From contig NZ_JAEACP010000012.1 in assembly GCF_015999335.1 (NCBI RefSeq), positions 62,001-126,000 on the forward strand: a stretch of 64,000 bases of DNA, in the 5' to 3' direction. The stretch is from Tabrizicola soli. GTDB taxonomy: Bacteria; Pseudomonadota; Alphaproteobacteria; Rhodobacterales; Rhodobacteraceae. The notes beneath the pieces were generated by a model, which saw only the letters and a program-made list of their open reading frames with translations, was not told the origin of the DNA and made no database searches. Shown here one piece after another: positions 57,014-64,000 of the stretch; position 1 is the stretch's first letter; each line of letters opens with the position of its first letter. A program made the translations under genes and the position numbers.

Positions 57014-57655
57014 ATGCGCACATTGCTGCTTTACGGCGACAGCAACACCCATGGCACGCTGCCGATGGAGGGGCTTGGGGCCTCGGGCCGTTTCCCGCGC
57101 GACGACCGCTGGCCGGGACGGCTGGCGAAGCTCCTGCCCGATTGGGAGGTGATCGCCGAGGGGCATCCGGGTCGCACCACGCTGCATGACGACCCGGTCG
57201 AAGGGGCGCATCGCAACGGCTTGACGGTGCTGCCCGCGATCCTGGAAAGCCACCGGCCGGTGGATGTGGTCCTTCTGATGCTGGGGACCAATGACCTGAA
57301 GGCGCGGTTCTCGGTCACCGCAAGCGACATCGCCCTGTCGCTGGAGCGGCTGGTGCGCGTGATCCGCGCCTCGGAGGCGGGGCCGGGGCGGGGGGCTCCG
57401 GACGTGCTTCTGGTGGCGCCGCCGCCGATTGCCGAGGTCGGTTGCCTTGCCGGCATGTTCGCCGGCGGCGCGGCGAAGTCGCAGGGCCTTGCGGCCGAGA
57501 TCCGGGCAGCGGCGGCGCGGCTGGCGGTGCCGTTCCTGGATGCGGGCGCGGTGGTCCAGGTCTCGCCCATCGACGGGATCCACTATGACCCCGAGGCGAA
57601 TCCGGCGTTGGCCGAAGCCTTCGCTGTCGCAATCCGCCACTATTTCCCCGGTTGA
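57014..57655 (+). CDS. SGNH/GDSL hydrolase (arylesterase-type)
   Basis: 213 aa. Block I LLYGDSNTHGTLP with the nucleophilic Ser, block II around EGHPGRTTLHDDP, block III LLMLGTNDLKARFS with Asn, and block V DGIHYDPEANPALAEA with Asp/His. The family includes arylesterases and acetyl-hydrolases; GDSNTHG is typical of cephalosporin/arylesterase-like members. No signal peptide, so cytoplasmic. GGGAGG precedes the ATG. Function otherwise open. Confidence 0.88.
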   Translation: MRTLLLYGDSNTHGTLPMEGLGASGRFPRDDRWPGRLAKLLPDWEVIAEGHPGRTTLHDDPVEGAHRNGLTVLPAILESHRPVDVVLLMLGTNDLKARFSVTASDIALSLERLVRVIRASEAGPGRGAPDVLLVAPPPIAEVGCLAGMFAGGAAKSQGLAAEIRAAAARLAVPFLDAGAVVQVSPIDGIHYDPEANPALAEAFAVAIRHYFPG

Positions 57656-57717
57656 GGTCGGGATCGAACTTGCCTGCGCCGGGCTTCGACCGCAGGATCG
57701 GTCGGGGAGGACCAGCC

Positions 57718-58851
57718 ATGACCAGCCACGATACTGCCCTTGCCGCCATCGCCGAGTTGCGCGCCAATGTCTCGGTGCCCTTCGAGCGTGCCCAGGCGAT
57801 GCCGAAGGCGGTCTATACCTCGCCCGATTTCGCCCGCGCCGAACAGGAGCATATCTTCGCGAAGGAATGGCTTTGCGCCGGCCGGGCCGATGCGCTGGCC
57901 AATCCCGGCGACTATCTGACGATGAACATCGCCGGCGAGCCGGTGATCATCCTGCGCGACCGCGAAGGCGCCCTGCGCGGCATGTCCAACGTCTGCCGGC
58001 ACCGGATGAGCACGTTGCTGGAGGGCCGGGGCAATGTACGCTCGATCGTCTGTCCCTACCACGCCTGGACCTACAATCTGGACGGCAGCCTGCGCGGCGC
58101 CCCGGCGATGGCGCGGAACGAGGGCTTCTGCAAGGAGGACGTGAAGCTTCCGGCGGTCCGGGTCGAGGACTGGCAGGGCTGGATCATGGTCACGCTGAAC
58201 CCCGATGCCCCGCCGGTGGCCGAGCGTCTGGCGGGAGTTGACCGGCTGGTCGGCCACCTGCCGATGGCGGACTACCGCGAGGTCTTCCGCGAGGAGTTCC
58301 GCTGGGACACCAACTGGAAGGTGCTGGCCGAGAACTTCATGGAAAGCTACCACCTGCCGGTCTGCCATTCCGGCACCATCGGCGGGGCCTCGGACCTGAA
58401 CAAGATGGAATGCCCCGAGGGCGAGGAGGCCTTCAACCATCACTGGATCATCAAGAACGACCTGGTGCCCCTGGCGCTGGCGCACCCGTCGAACACCGCG
58501 CTTCAGGGCGATGACCGCCGGATCACCTGGCTTCTGGCGATCTACCCCGCGCTCCTCATCACCCTGACGCCGGGCTATTTCTGGTATCTCTCGCTGACGG
58601 CCGACGGCCCGGGCTCGGTCCGGGTGCTGTTCGGCGGCGGGATGAGCAAGGAATGGATGGCCGACCCCGAGGCGGAGCGGCATCTGGCGTCGGTGAAGGC
58701 GCTGCTGGACGACGTCAACGTCGAGGACAAGGGCTGCGTCGAGAAGGTCTGGAAGGGGCTGTGCGCCGGCATGTCCTCGCCCGGCGCGCTCAGCCATCTG
58801 GAGCGGCCGAACTACGATTTCGCCCGCTACATCGCCAGCCGGATGCCGTAG
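57718..58851 (+). CDS. Rieske non-haem iron oxygenase, alpha subunit
   Basis: 377 aa. Rieske [2Fe-2S] ligands in NVCRHRMSTLL and IVCPYHAWTYNLDGSL (CxH-x16-CxxH). The mononuclear iron site is visible in LAENFMESYHLPVCH (His, His) with an Asp expected near residue 330. It belongs to the aromatic-ring-hydroxylating dioxygenase family, whose relatives also demethylate quaternary amines (glycine betaine, carnitine). The substrate is not evident. No reductase subunit is adjacent. GGGGAGG precedes the ATG. It lies near a glutamine-synthetase-like gene and an aminotransferase gene, which hints at an amine substrate. Confidence 0.88.
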   Translation: MTSHDTALAAIAELRANVSVPFERAQAMPKAVYTSPDFARAEQEHIFAKEWLCAGRADALANPGDYLTMNIAGEPVIILRDREGALRGMSNVCRHRMSTLLEGRGNVRSIVCPYHAWTYNLDGSLRGAPAMARNEGFCKEDVKLPAVRVEDWQGWIMVTLNPDAPPVAERLAGVDRLVGHLPMADYREVFREEFRWDTNWKVLAENFMESYHLPVCHSGTIGGASDLNKMECPEGEEAFNHHWIIKNDLVPLALAHPSNTALQGDDRRITWLLAIYPALLITLTPGYFWYLSLTADGPGSVRVLFGGGMSKEWMADPEAERHLASVKALLDDVNVEDKGCVEKVWKGLCAGMSSPGALSHLERPNYDFARYIASRMP

Positions 58852-58890
58852 GGGCTTGACCCCGGCGCAGGAGGCGTCACCTATCCGGGC

Positions 58891-59598
58891 ATGACGCAAC
58901 ATGCCCTGATCGTGGCGCACGGCCAGCCCTCGGACCCCCTGACCGCCGCCCGCGCACTGGAGGCGCTGGCGGCGCGGGTGCAGACCCTCCTGCCGGACTG
59001 GGAGGTCGCGGCCGCGACGCTGGCCGAACCGGGCGCGCTGGCCCGGGCGGTGGCGGGGCGGCCGGGTGGGGTGGTCTTTCCGATGTTCATGGCCGGGGGC
59101 TGGTTCACCCGGGTGCAGATCCCGGCGAAGCTGGCCGAGGCCGGGGCGGGGGCGCGGTCCGGACTTTGGACGGTGCTGGAGCCCTTCGGCTGCGACCCCG
59201 CCGTCCACGACCTCTGCGTCGCTCTGGCACGCGAGGCGGGCGGGCGCGAGGTGATCCTGGCGGCGCACGGCTCGTTCAAGTCGCCCGCACCGTCGCAGAT
59301 CGCGGGGCATGTGGCGGAACGCATCGCGGCCGAGACCGGCGCGCGTGTCCGGTCGGGCTTCATCGACCAGGAGCCGCAGCTTTCCTCCCTGACCGGGATG
59401 GCGGGCGTCTGCCTGCCGTTCTTCGCGGCCGGAGGCGGCCATGTCAGCGACGACATTCCCGCCGCGCTGGCGAAGGCGGGGTTCCAGGGGCGGATCCTGC
59501 CGCCGGTGGGGCTGGACCCGCGGGTGCCGGAGATCGTTGCGGCGGCGATCGCACGGCGGGTGCCGGTCTGTTCCGGGGCCTGCCGGTGGGTGCGGTGA
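58891..59598 (+). CDS. CbiX/SirB-like chelatase protein
   Basis: 235 aa with the chelatase-type repeat: MTQHALIVAHGQPSDPLTAA in the N-terminal half, HGSFKSPAPSQIAGHVAERI in the second half, then PQLSSLTGMAGVCLPFFAAGGGH and DIPAALAKAGF. The two His (HGQ and HGS) are the metal-insertion residues of sirohydrochlorin cobalto/ferrochelatases. It may insert Co or Fe into sirohydrochlorin for cobalamin, useful here since Ecm needs B12, but no other cob gene is adjacent. Its stop codon is embedded in the palindromic terminator that follows. Confidence 0.75.
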   Translation: MTQHALIVAHGQPSDPLTAARALEALAARVQTLLPDWEVAAATLAEPGALARAVAGRPGGVVFPMFMAGGWFTRVQIPAKLAEAGAGARSGLWTVLEPFGCDPAVHDLCVALAREAGGREVILAAHGSFKSPAPSQIAGHVAERIAAETGARVRSGFIDQEPQLSSLTGMAGVCLPFFAAGGGHVSDDIPAALAKAGFQGRILPPVGLDPRVPEIVAAAIARRVPVCSGACRWVR

Positions 59599-59646
59599 CC
59601 AAAATCCTTCGAAGGATTTTGCAAATTTCTTCGAAGAAATTTGGTC
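59597..59646. terminator. Double-palindrome terminator, three-way junction architecture
   Basis: Two perfect 20-bp palindromes in succession, AAAATCCTTCGAAGGATTTT (59601-59620) and AAATTTCTTCGAAGAAATTT (59623-59642), enclosed by the outer stem GACC/GGTC. Situated between the convergent chelatase and glutamine-synthetase genes. Confidence 0.75.
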
Positions 59647-59653
59647 CCCGGCC

Positions 59654-61042
59654 TCAGACCGTGTGCAGGTAGAGGTCGAAGTCCACCTCGCTGACCGTCC
59701 GCATCACACGTGCATATTCCGCCGCCATGATCGCGGTGAAGGTGCGGTGCATGTCCTCGCCCAGGGCGTTCTTCAGGAAATCCGACCGTTTCGCCGCGTC
59801 GATGGCGGATTTCCAGTCCGACGGGATGCCGGCGTTGTCCTCGTCGGCATAGCCGTTGCCGGTGGTCTCGGGGCCGGGGTCGATCTGCTCCTTCATGCCC
59901 TTGCGCACGCCCGCCAGTACGGTCGCGGCCACCAGATAGGGATTGGCGTCCACCCCCGCCGGGCGATGCTCGATCCGCCGGGCCTTGATCTCTCCCGCCG
60001 GGATCCGCAGCGCGACCGAGCGGTTGTTGACGCCCCAGGTCGGGCTGACGGGCGCATAGGACTGGCTCGCGAAGCGCCGCCACGAATTCGCATGGGGCGC
60101 GAAGACCAGCATCGATTCGCCCATCGTCTGTTTCAGGCCGCCGAGGGCATGCAGGATCGTGGGGTTCCACTTGCCCTCTTCCGCCTCGACGAAGACGTTC
60201 TTCCCCGCATCGTCCAGCATCGAGACGTGGAAATGCATCCCCGACCCGGCGTAGTTCTCGTTCGGCTTGGCCATGAAGCAGGCCACCACGCCATGCGCGC
60301 GCGCCTGCGCTCGGACGATGCGCTTCAGCCGCATCAGGTCGTCGGCTGCCTGCATCACGTCGGTGCGGTAGTGCAGCGTCAACTCGTACTGGCCGGGGGC
60401 ATATTCCGAGATCAGCGTCTCGGCCTTGATGCCCGCCTTTTCGGCCCCGGCGTAGATGTCGGAGAACAAGGGCAGCATCCCGTGCAGATGATCGACGGAA
60501 TAGACCTCGGTCTTGCGGCTGGACCGGCGGTCGAGCACGTCGCGGGCGGGCTGCATCTTGCCGTCGGGGCCGCGCTCCGGGTCGAGCAGGAAGAACTCCA
60601 GTTCGAAGGCGCCGGCAGGGTGCAGGCCGTCCTGCGCAAGGAGGTCCACCTGCCGCTGCATCGCGTGGCGGGGGTCCGAGGTCATCGGCGCGCCATCGAG
60701 CGTATACATCGACATGAACACCTCGCCGCGCGGCGGCTGGGTGTTGTGCAGCGGCTTCAGCGTGCCGGGGATCGGCCAGGCGCGCAGGTCGCCGTCGCCC
60801 TGGTCCCAGATGAGACCCGTCTCGTGCACGTCCTCGCCGCAGATGTCGAGGCCGAGGATCGAGATCGGCAGATGGCGGCCATTGTTGTAAAAGGACAAAA
60901 GCTCATGCCGGCGGATGATCTTGCCCCGGCCGATGCCGTTGGCGTCGTGCAGGATGATGTCAAAAGCCTCGATCTCGGGATGGGCTTCGAGAAAGGCTTC
61001 CGCCTCGGCTGCGGTGGAACCGGAGGGGCTGGTCGTGGTCAT
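59654..61042 (-). CDS. Glutamine synthetase family protein, PuuA-like
   Basis: 462 aa. GAFELEFFLLD and EYAPGQYELTLHY carry the metal-binding Glu residues, GSGMHFHVSMLDD the next His, NSWRRFA and VNNRSVALRIPAG the ammonia/ATP sites, and RRIEHRPAGVDANPYLVAA the substrate-binding end. Shorter N-terminus than GlnA and closest in pattern to gamma-glutamylputrescine or gamma-glutamylamide synthetases that ligate glutamate to amines. It starts 2 nt after the class III aminotransferase stop, so the two form an operon for amine catabolism. Confidence 0.85.
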   Translation of the reverse strand: MTTTSPSGSTAAEAEAFLEAHPEIEAFDIILHDANGIGRGKIIRRHELLSFYNNGRHLPISILGLDICGEDVHETGLIWDQGDGDLRAWPIPGTLKPLHNTQPPRGEVFMSMYTLDGAPMTSDPRHAMQRQVDLLAQDGLHPAGAFELEFFLLDPERGPDGKMQPARDVLDRRSSRKTEVYSVDHLHGMLPLFSDIYAGAEKAGIKAETLISEYAPGQYELTLHYRTDVMQAADDLMRLKRIVRAQARAHGVVACFMAKPNENYAGSGMHFHVSMLDDAGKNVFVEAEEGKWNPTILHALGGLKQTMGESMLVFAPHANSWRRFASQSYAPVSPTWGVNNRSVALRIPAGEIKARRIEHRPAGVDANPYLVAATVLAGVRKGMKEQIDPGPETTGNGYADEDNAGIPSDWKSAIDAAKRSDFLKNALGEDMHRTFTAIMAAEYARVMRTVSEVDFDLYLHTV

Positions 61043-61044
61043 TT

Positions 61045-62418
61045 TCAGTCTGCCTGGAAAAGGTCGGAAAGGATGGCGTCGAAGCTGGCAATCAGGCGGT
61101 CGACCTGGGCCTTCTTCGTCGCGGGGCTGATCAGCATCATGTTGTGGAAGGGCGCGATGAGCGTGCCGCGGTTGATGAGGCCGGTGTGGATCGCGGCCTC
61201 CACCTGCGGCTGGTGGGCGTAACCCGCCTGCGTCCCGTTCTTCAGGGGGCCGGGGGCGCAGATGAACTCCACCCGCGCGCCGACGCGGACGACGTGCCAG
61301 GGGGCCTTGTGCCTGTCGATGACCCTGGCGAGGCCACGGGACAGGCGCTCGGCCAGCTTCTCCATATGGGCGTAGTTTTCCGGGGTCATCACTTCGGACA
61401 GGTTGGCGACGAGGCAGGCGAACTGCATCGGGTTGGCGGAAAGCGTGGTGCCCATGCCGCTGCGGCCGGGCGCGCGCCGTGCGTTCGCCTCCTCGTACCG
61501 CTGCGCGGTCTCGTCGGTCAGGCCCCAGACGGCGGTCGGCATCCCCCCGGCAACGCATTTGCCGACGACGAAGATGTCGGGGCTGAGGGAATGGACGCGG
61601 GTATAGCCGCCGAGGCCGGAGGAGATGGTGTGCGTCTCGTCCATGATGAGAAGCGCGCCGTATTGTTTCGACAGGCGGCGCAGGCCGTCGTGGAAGCCGG
61701 GGTCGGGCAGGACCATGCAGGAGTTGGTCATCACCGGCTCGGTCAGGATCGCGGCGACGTCGCCCTTGGCGAGCGCGGCCTCGACGCTGGCCAGGTCGTT
61801 GAATTCGCAGGCGACGGCGGTCTGCGTCAGGTCGGCCACCTGGCCGAGAAGACCCGGGGAGTTCACCGTGACCCCGTTTTCCAGCGAGACGAAGCTGTCG
61901 TCCACCGTGCCGTGGTAGCAGCCGTTGAACACCAGGACCTTGGGCTTGCCGGTGATCGCCCGGGCGACGCGGAGGGCGAAGCGGTTGGCGTCGGTGGCGG
62001 TGGTGGCGATCTGCCAGCGGAAGGGACCGAAACGCTCGGTCAGGAGGCGGCCTGCCTCCAGCGCGGCTTCCGTGGGGAGCATGTAGGTCAGGCCGCGCCG
62101 GGCCTGCTGGCGGATCGCCCTGGCGACGGGGGCGGGGGAGTGGCCGAACATCGAGCCGGTGTCGCCGAGGCAGAAGTCGTCCAGCGTCACGCCGTCGATA
62201 TCCTCGATCCGCGCGCCTTGGGCGCGGGCGACCAGCGGCAGATGCGGCATCGGCCAGTCGGCCATCCAGTGCATCGGCACGCCGCCAAGGAAGTGCCGCG
62301 ATCCTTCGGCCAGCGCCTTCCGGGCCTTCGGGCGGGCCTTGGCGTAGATCCCGGCCTCACGCCTGGCGAAAGCGGCCAGGCGGTCCTGGCGGATACCGGC
62401 GATCATCTCGTCTGACAA
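61045..62418 (-). CDS. Class III PLP-dependent aminotransferase
   Basis: 457 aa, fold type I. Substrate/PLP region: ATTATDANRFALRVARAITG, CYHGTVDDSFVSLENG, LIMDETHTISSGLGG with the PLP Asp, and Schiff-base Lys in FVVGKCVAGGMPTAVWG. Near-complete homology is to GSA-like and omega-amino acid/beta-alanine:pyruvate-type transaminases. Acts with the PuuA-like synthetase in one operon, so an omega-amino or diamine substrate is likely. Begins at ATG 62418; an A/T-rich promoter region with a TTTGATCAAA palindrome lies 41 nt upstream. Confidence 0.85.
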   Translation of the reverse strand: MSDEMIAGIRQDRLAAFARREAGIYAKARPKARKALAEGSRHFLGGVPMHWMADWPMPHLPLVARAQGARIEDIDGVTLDDFCLGDTGSMFGHSPAPVARAIRQQARRGLTYMLPTEAALEAGRLLTERFGPFRWQIATTATDANRFALRVARAITGKPKVLVFNGCYHGTVDDSFVSLENGVTVNSPGLLGQVADLTQTAVACEFNDLASVEAALAKGDVAAILTEPVMTNSCMVLPDPGFHDGLRRLSKQYGALLIMDETHTISSGLGGYTRVHSLSPDIFVVGKCVAGGMPTAVWGLTDETAQRYEEANARRAPGRSGMGTTLSANPMQFACLVANLSEVMTPENYAHMEKLAERLSRGLARVIDRHKAPWHVVRVGARVEFICAPGPLKNGTQAGYAHQPQVEAAIHTGLINRGTLIAPFHNMMLISPATKKAQVDRLIASFDAILSDLFQAD

Positions 62419-62458
62419 TTCGGGCCTCGCGGGGTTGCTGGCCGTATATGCGACATAA

Positions 62459-62468
62459 TTTGATCAAA
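62459..62468. promoter_or_regulatory. TTTGATCAAA palindrome upstream of the aminotransferase
   Basis: TTTGATCAAA, a perfect 10-bp palindrome in the only A/T-rich stretch of the promoter region of the aminotransferase/synthetase operon. Possible repressor operator. Confidence 0.35.
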
Positions 62469-62480
62469 AAGCAAGCGGTG

Positions 62481-62556
62481 GCTCGTCGTTCGCCTTCGGC
62501 TCCTCCTCGCAGGGCGTCACGCGCGACCTGTGAGGAGTGACGAAGTCACCGACGAG
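62481..62556. repeat. REP-like palindrome, copy 2
   Basis: The left arm starts GCTCGTCGTTCGCCTTCGGC and the right arm ends GTGACGAAGTCACCGACGAGC. Same family as 28057-28123; lies between the lldD stop and the aminotransferase promoter. Confidence 0.7.
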
Positions 62557-62564
62557 CGGGTGGG

Positions 62565-63728
62565 TCAGGCCCAGTTTCCCTCGAAATCCTGCGGGATCAA
62601 CAGGTTGTGCCGGCCCATCGCCTTCACGTCACGCTCGCCGCAGAGCGCCATGGTAATGTCCATCTCCTTGCGGATCACCTCGAGCGCGGCGGTCACGCCA
62701 GTCTCGCCCATCGCGCCGAGGCCGTGGATATAGGCCCGGCCGATCATCGTGCCCGTCGCACCAAGGCTGAGCGCCTTCAGCACGTCCTGGCCCGAGCGGA
62801 TGCCCGAATCCAGCCAGACCTCGGTCCGGTCGCCGATGGCGCGGACAATCGACGGCAGCATCCGGATCGAGCTGAGCGCCCCGTCCAGCTGCCGCCCGCC
62901 GTGGTTCGAGACGATCACCGCATCGGCGCCGGCGTCGGCGGCCATCCTGGCATCCTCGGGGTCGAGCACGCCCTTGAGGATGAACTTGCCCTTCCACTGG
63001 TCGCGGATCCGGGCGACCTTGGCCCAGTCGAGCTGGGGATCGAACTGCTCGTTCGTCCAGGTGGTCAGGTCGGAAAGGCTGGTCACGCCCTTCACATGGC
63101 CGACGATGTTGCGGAACTGCCGACGCGGGGTCTTCAGCATGTTCAGCGACCAGCGCGGCTTCAGCGCCATGTTGATCAGGTTCGGGATCGTCGGCCGTGG
63201 TGGCGAGGTCAGGCCGTTCTTCAGGTCCTTGTGGCGCTGGCCCAGGATCTGCAGGTCCAGCGTCAGCACCAGGGCGCTGCATTTCGCGGCCCGGGCGCGT
63301 TCGATGGCGCTGTCGACGAAATCCTCGTCCTTCATCACGTAAAGCTGGAACCAGAACGGATCGGGGCTGGCCGCCGCCACGTCCTCGATCGAACAGATCG
63401 ACATGGTCGAGAGGGTGAAGGGCACCCCCGCCCTGGCCGCGGCCCGCGCCGCGTGGATCTCGCCGTCGGGATGCTGCATCCCGGTCGATCCGACCGGGGC
63501 CAGCGCCACCGGCATCGAGACCCTGTGCCCGGCCATCGTGCTGGAGAGGTCACGCCCGGTCAGGTCGCGCGCGACCCGCTGGCGGAAGCGGAGTTTCGTG
63601 AAGTCCGAGGAATTCTCGCGGAAGGTCTGCTCGGTGTAGCTGCCGCTTTCGCAATAGTCCCAGAACATGCGCGGCGTGCGCTTCCGGTGCAGGCGCTTCA
63701 GATCCTCGATGCAGGTGATCACGGGCAT
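62565..63728 (-). CDS. lldD: FMN-dependent L-lactate dehydrogenase
   Basis: 387 aa alpha-hydroxy-acid dehydrogenase. MPVITCIEDLKRLHRKR is the family start; PVALAPVGSTGMQHPDGE, FTLSTMSICSIEDVAAA, FWFQLYVMKDEDFV, the catalytic His in VSNHGGRQLDGALSS and the phosphate-binding LDSGIRSGQDVLKALSLGA are all seen. It oxidises L-lactate (or a similar alpha-hydroxy acid) and passes electrons to quinone. ATG at 63728 preferred over an upstream in-frame ATG that would add a leader without homology. Confidence 0.93.
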   Translation of the reverse strand: MPVITCIEDLKRLHRKRTPRMFWDYCESGSYTEQTFRENSSDFTKLRFRQRVARDLTGRDLSSTMAGHRVSMPVALAPVGSTGMQHPDGEIHAARAAARAGVPFTLSTMSICSIEDVAAASPDPFWFQLYVMKDEDFVDSAIERARAAKCSALVLTLDLQILGQRHKDLKNGLTSPPRPTIPNLINMALKPRWSLNMLKTPRRQFRNIVGHVKGVTSLSDLTTWTNEQFDPQLDWAKVARIRDQWKGKFILKGVLDPEDARMAADAGADAVIVSNHGGRQLDGALSSIRMLPSIVRAIGDRTEVWLDSGIRSGQDVLKALSLGATGTMIGRAYIHGLGAMGETGVTAALEVIRKEMDITMALCGERDVKAMGRHNLLIPQDFEGNWA

Positions 63729-63799
63729 GGGTGGTGGCTCCCGGTATTGGTCAACTCCTGTTACCAATACCGCGGGCATCCGTCCATACGTCCGGCAAG

Positions 63800-63862
63800 C
63801 GCGCGACCCCGGAATTCGAACGAATTCCGGGACGATTTCCGTCCGGAAATCGGCGTCGCGCG
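63800..63862. terminator. Three-way-junction palindrome between lldD and trpA
   Basis: Outer stem CGCGCGAC (63800-63807) with GTCGCGCG (63855-63862). It encloses two perfect hairpins: CCCGGAATTCG-AA-CGAATTCCGGG (63808-63831) and CGATTTCCG-TC-CGGAAATCG (63833-63852). Same layout as 59597-59646. It follows the trpA stop on the minus strand. Confidence 0.7.
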
Positions 63863-63866
63863 AGGA

Positions 63867-64000
63867 TCAGGCCGAATGCGCTCCGTCGGCCAGCGCCTTC
63901 ACGCGGGCCAGCACCTGCGCAACCGGCACGCCCGCACCGATGTCCTTGACGATGGCCGAGCCCACGACGCAGCCATCCGCCACGCCGGCGATGGTCTTCG
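63867..64000 (-). CDS. trpA: Tryptophan synthase alpha chain, 3' end only
   Basis: Only the last 44 codons are in the window; the frame reads [19 protein letters not shown] and ends DGAHSA before TGA. VADGxVVGSAIV is the C-terminal phosphate-loop strand of TrpA, which releases indole and glyceraldehyde-3-phosphate from indole-3-glycerol phosphate. The gene continues past the right edge. The identification rests on this short piece. Confidence 0.8.
   Translation of the reverse strand, partial: KTIAGVADGCVVGSAIVKDIGAGVPVAQVLARVKALADGAHSA

Overview
The window reads as chromosomal DNA of an alphaproteobacterium of the Rhodobacteraceae (Rhodobacter/Cereibacter/Paracoccus type). It is very GC-rich, genes are tightly packed with 1-8 nt overlaps, and the content is typical of that family: crotonyl-CoA carboxylase/reductase, ethylmalonyl-CoA mutase, an Irr-type Fur regulator beside fabA, an alpha-proteobacterial sdhCDAB operon, and a frcBCA sugar transporter with a ROK regulator. 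I recall that in Rhodobacter sphaeroides the genes ccr, ecm, mcl2, mch, sdh and mdh share one chromosomal neighbourhood, and this window has the same grouping. I see no prophage, insertion sequence, integrase, rRNA or CRISPR array. One tRNA gene (Gly, anticodon UCC) is present.

Layout. 1-1.6 kb: end of a glycosyltransferase-like gene, a SAM methyltransferase and a 54-aa basic protein. 2-11.4 kb: mdh, a TauE/SafE permease, an orphan Ada zinc domain, then mcl2 - nnrU-like - DUF1737 - mch - sdhC - sdhD - sdhA - two small lipoproteins - sdhB - a small membrane zinc-ribbon-like protein. 11.4-15.9 kb: aldo/keto reductase, an SHMT-like PLP enzyme with a divergent LysR regulator, deoD, and a Cys-rich DUF6455 protein. 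16-21.7 kb: ecm, a secreted lectin-like protein, a PlsB-like acyltransferase, ccr. 21.8-28 kb: a small ORF, a RecD-like helicase, an orphan Lrp-type sensor domain, pyrD/DUF952, a secreted (Gly-Asn)n repeat protein and a 5'-nucleotidase homologue with altered metal ligands. 28.2-33.8 kb: tRNA-Gly, fabI, fabB, gdhA, a GFA-family gene, fabA, irr. 33.8-39 kb: an unknown gene, a second GFA gene, miaB, an OmpA-type protein and a lipoprotein sharing a module, phoH. 39.2-43.7 kb: frcA-frcC-frcB and the divergent ROK regulator. 43.7-46.4 kb: adenine deaminase and an EamA transporter. 46.4-57 kb: a leucine-catabolic operon (liuA-B-D-E-C) preceded 9 nt upstream by a fused indolepyruvate:ferredoxin oxidoreductase, with a divergent Lrp/AsnC regulator. 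57-64 kb: SGNH hydrolase, Rieske oxygenase, CbiX-like protein, a PuuA-like glutamine synthetase with a class III aminotransferase, lldD and the 3' end of trpA.

How it works together. The window carries four ethylmalonyl-CoA pathway steps (Ccr, Ecm, Mch, the malyl-CoA thioesterase Mcl2) next to succinate and malate dehydrogenases that receive the pathway's products. The leucine operon produces acetyl-CoA and acetoacetate, which can feed the same route. The most interesting signals are regulatory and structural: a shared TGC-rich motif upstream of mcl2, ccr, ecm and (more weakly) sdhC; the direct coupling of an IorAB fusion to the liu operon; a family of A/T-rich perfect palindromes and two three-way-junction structures between convergent genes; a two-copy REP-like palindrome; and a fab gene set apparently split by gdhA and a GFA gene.
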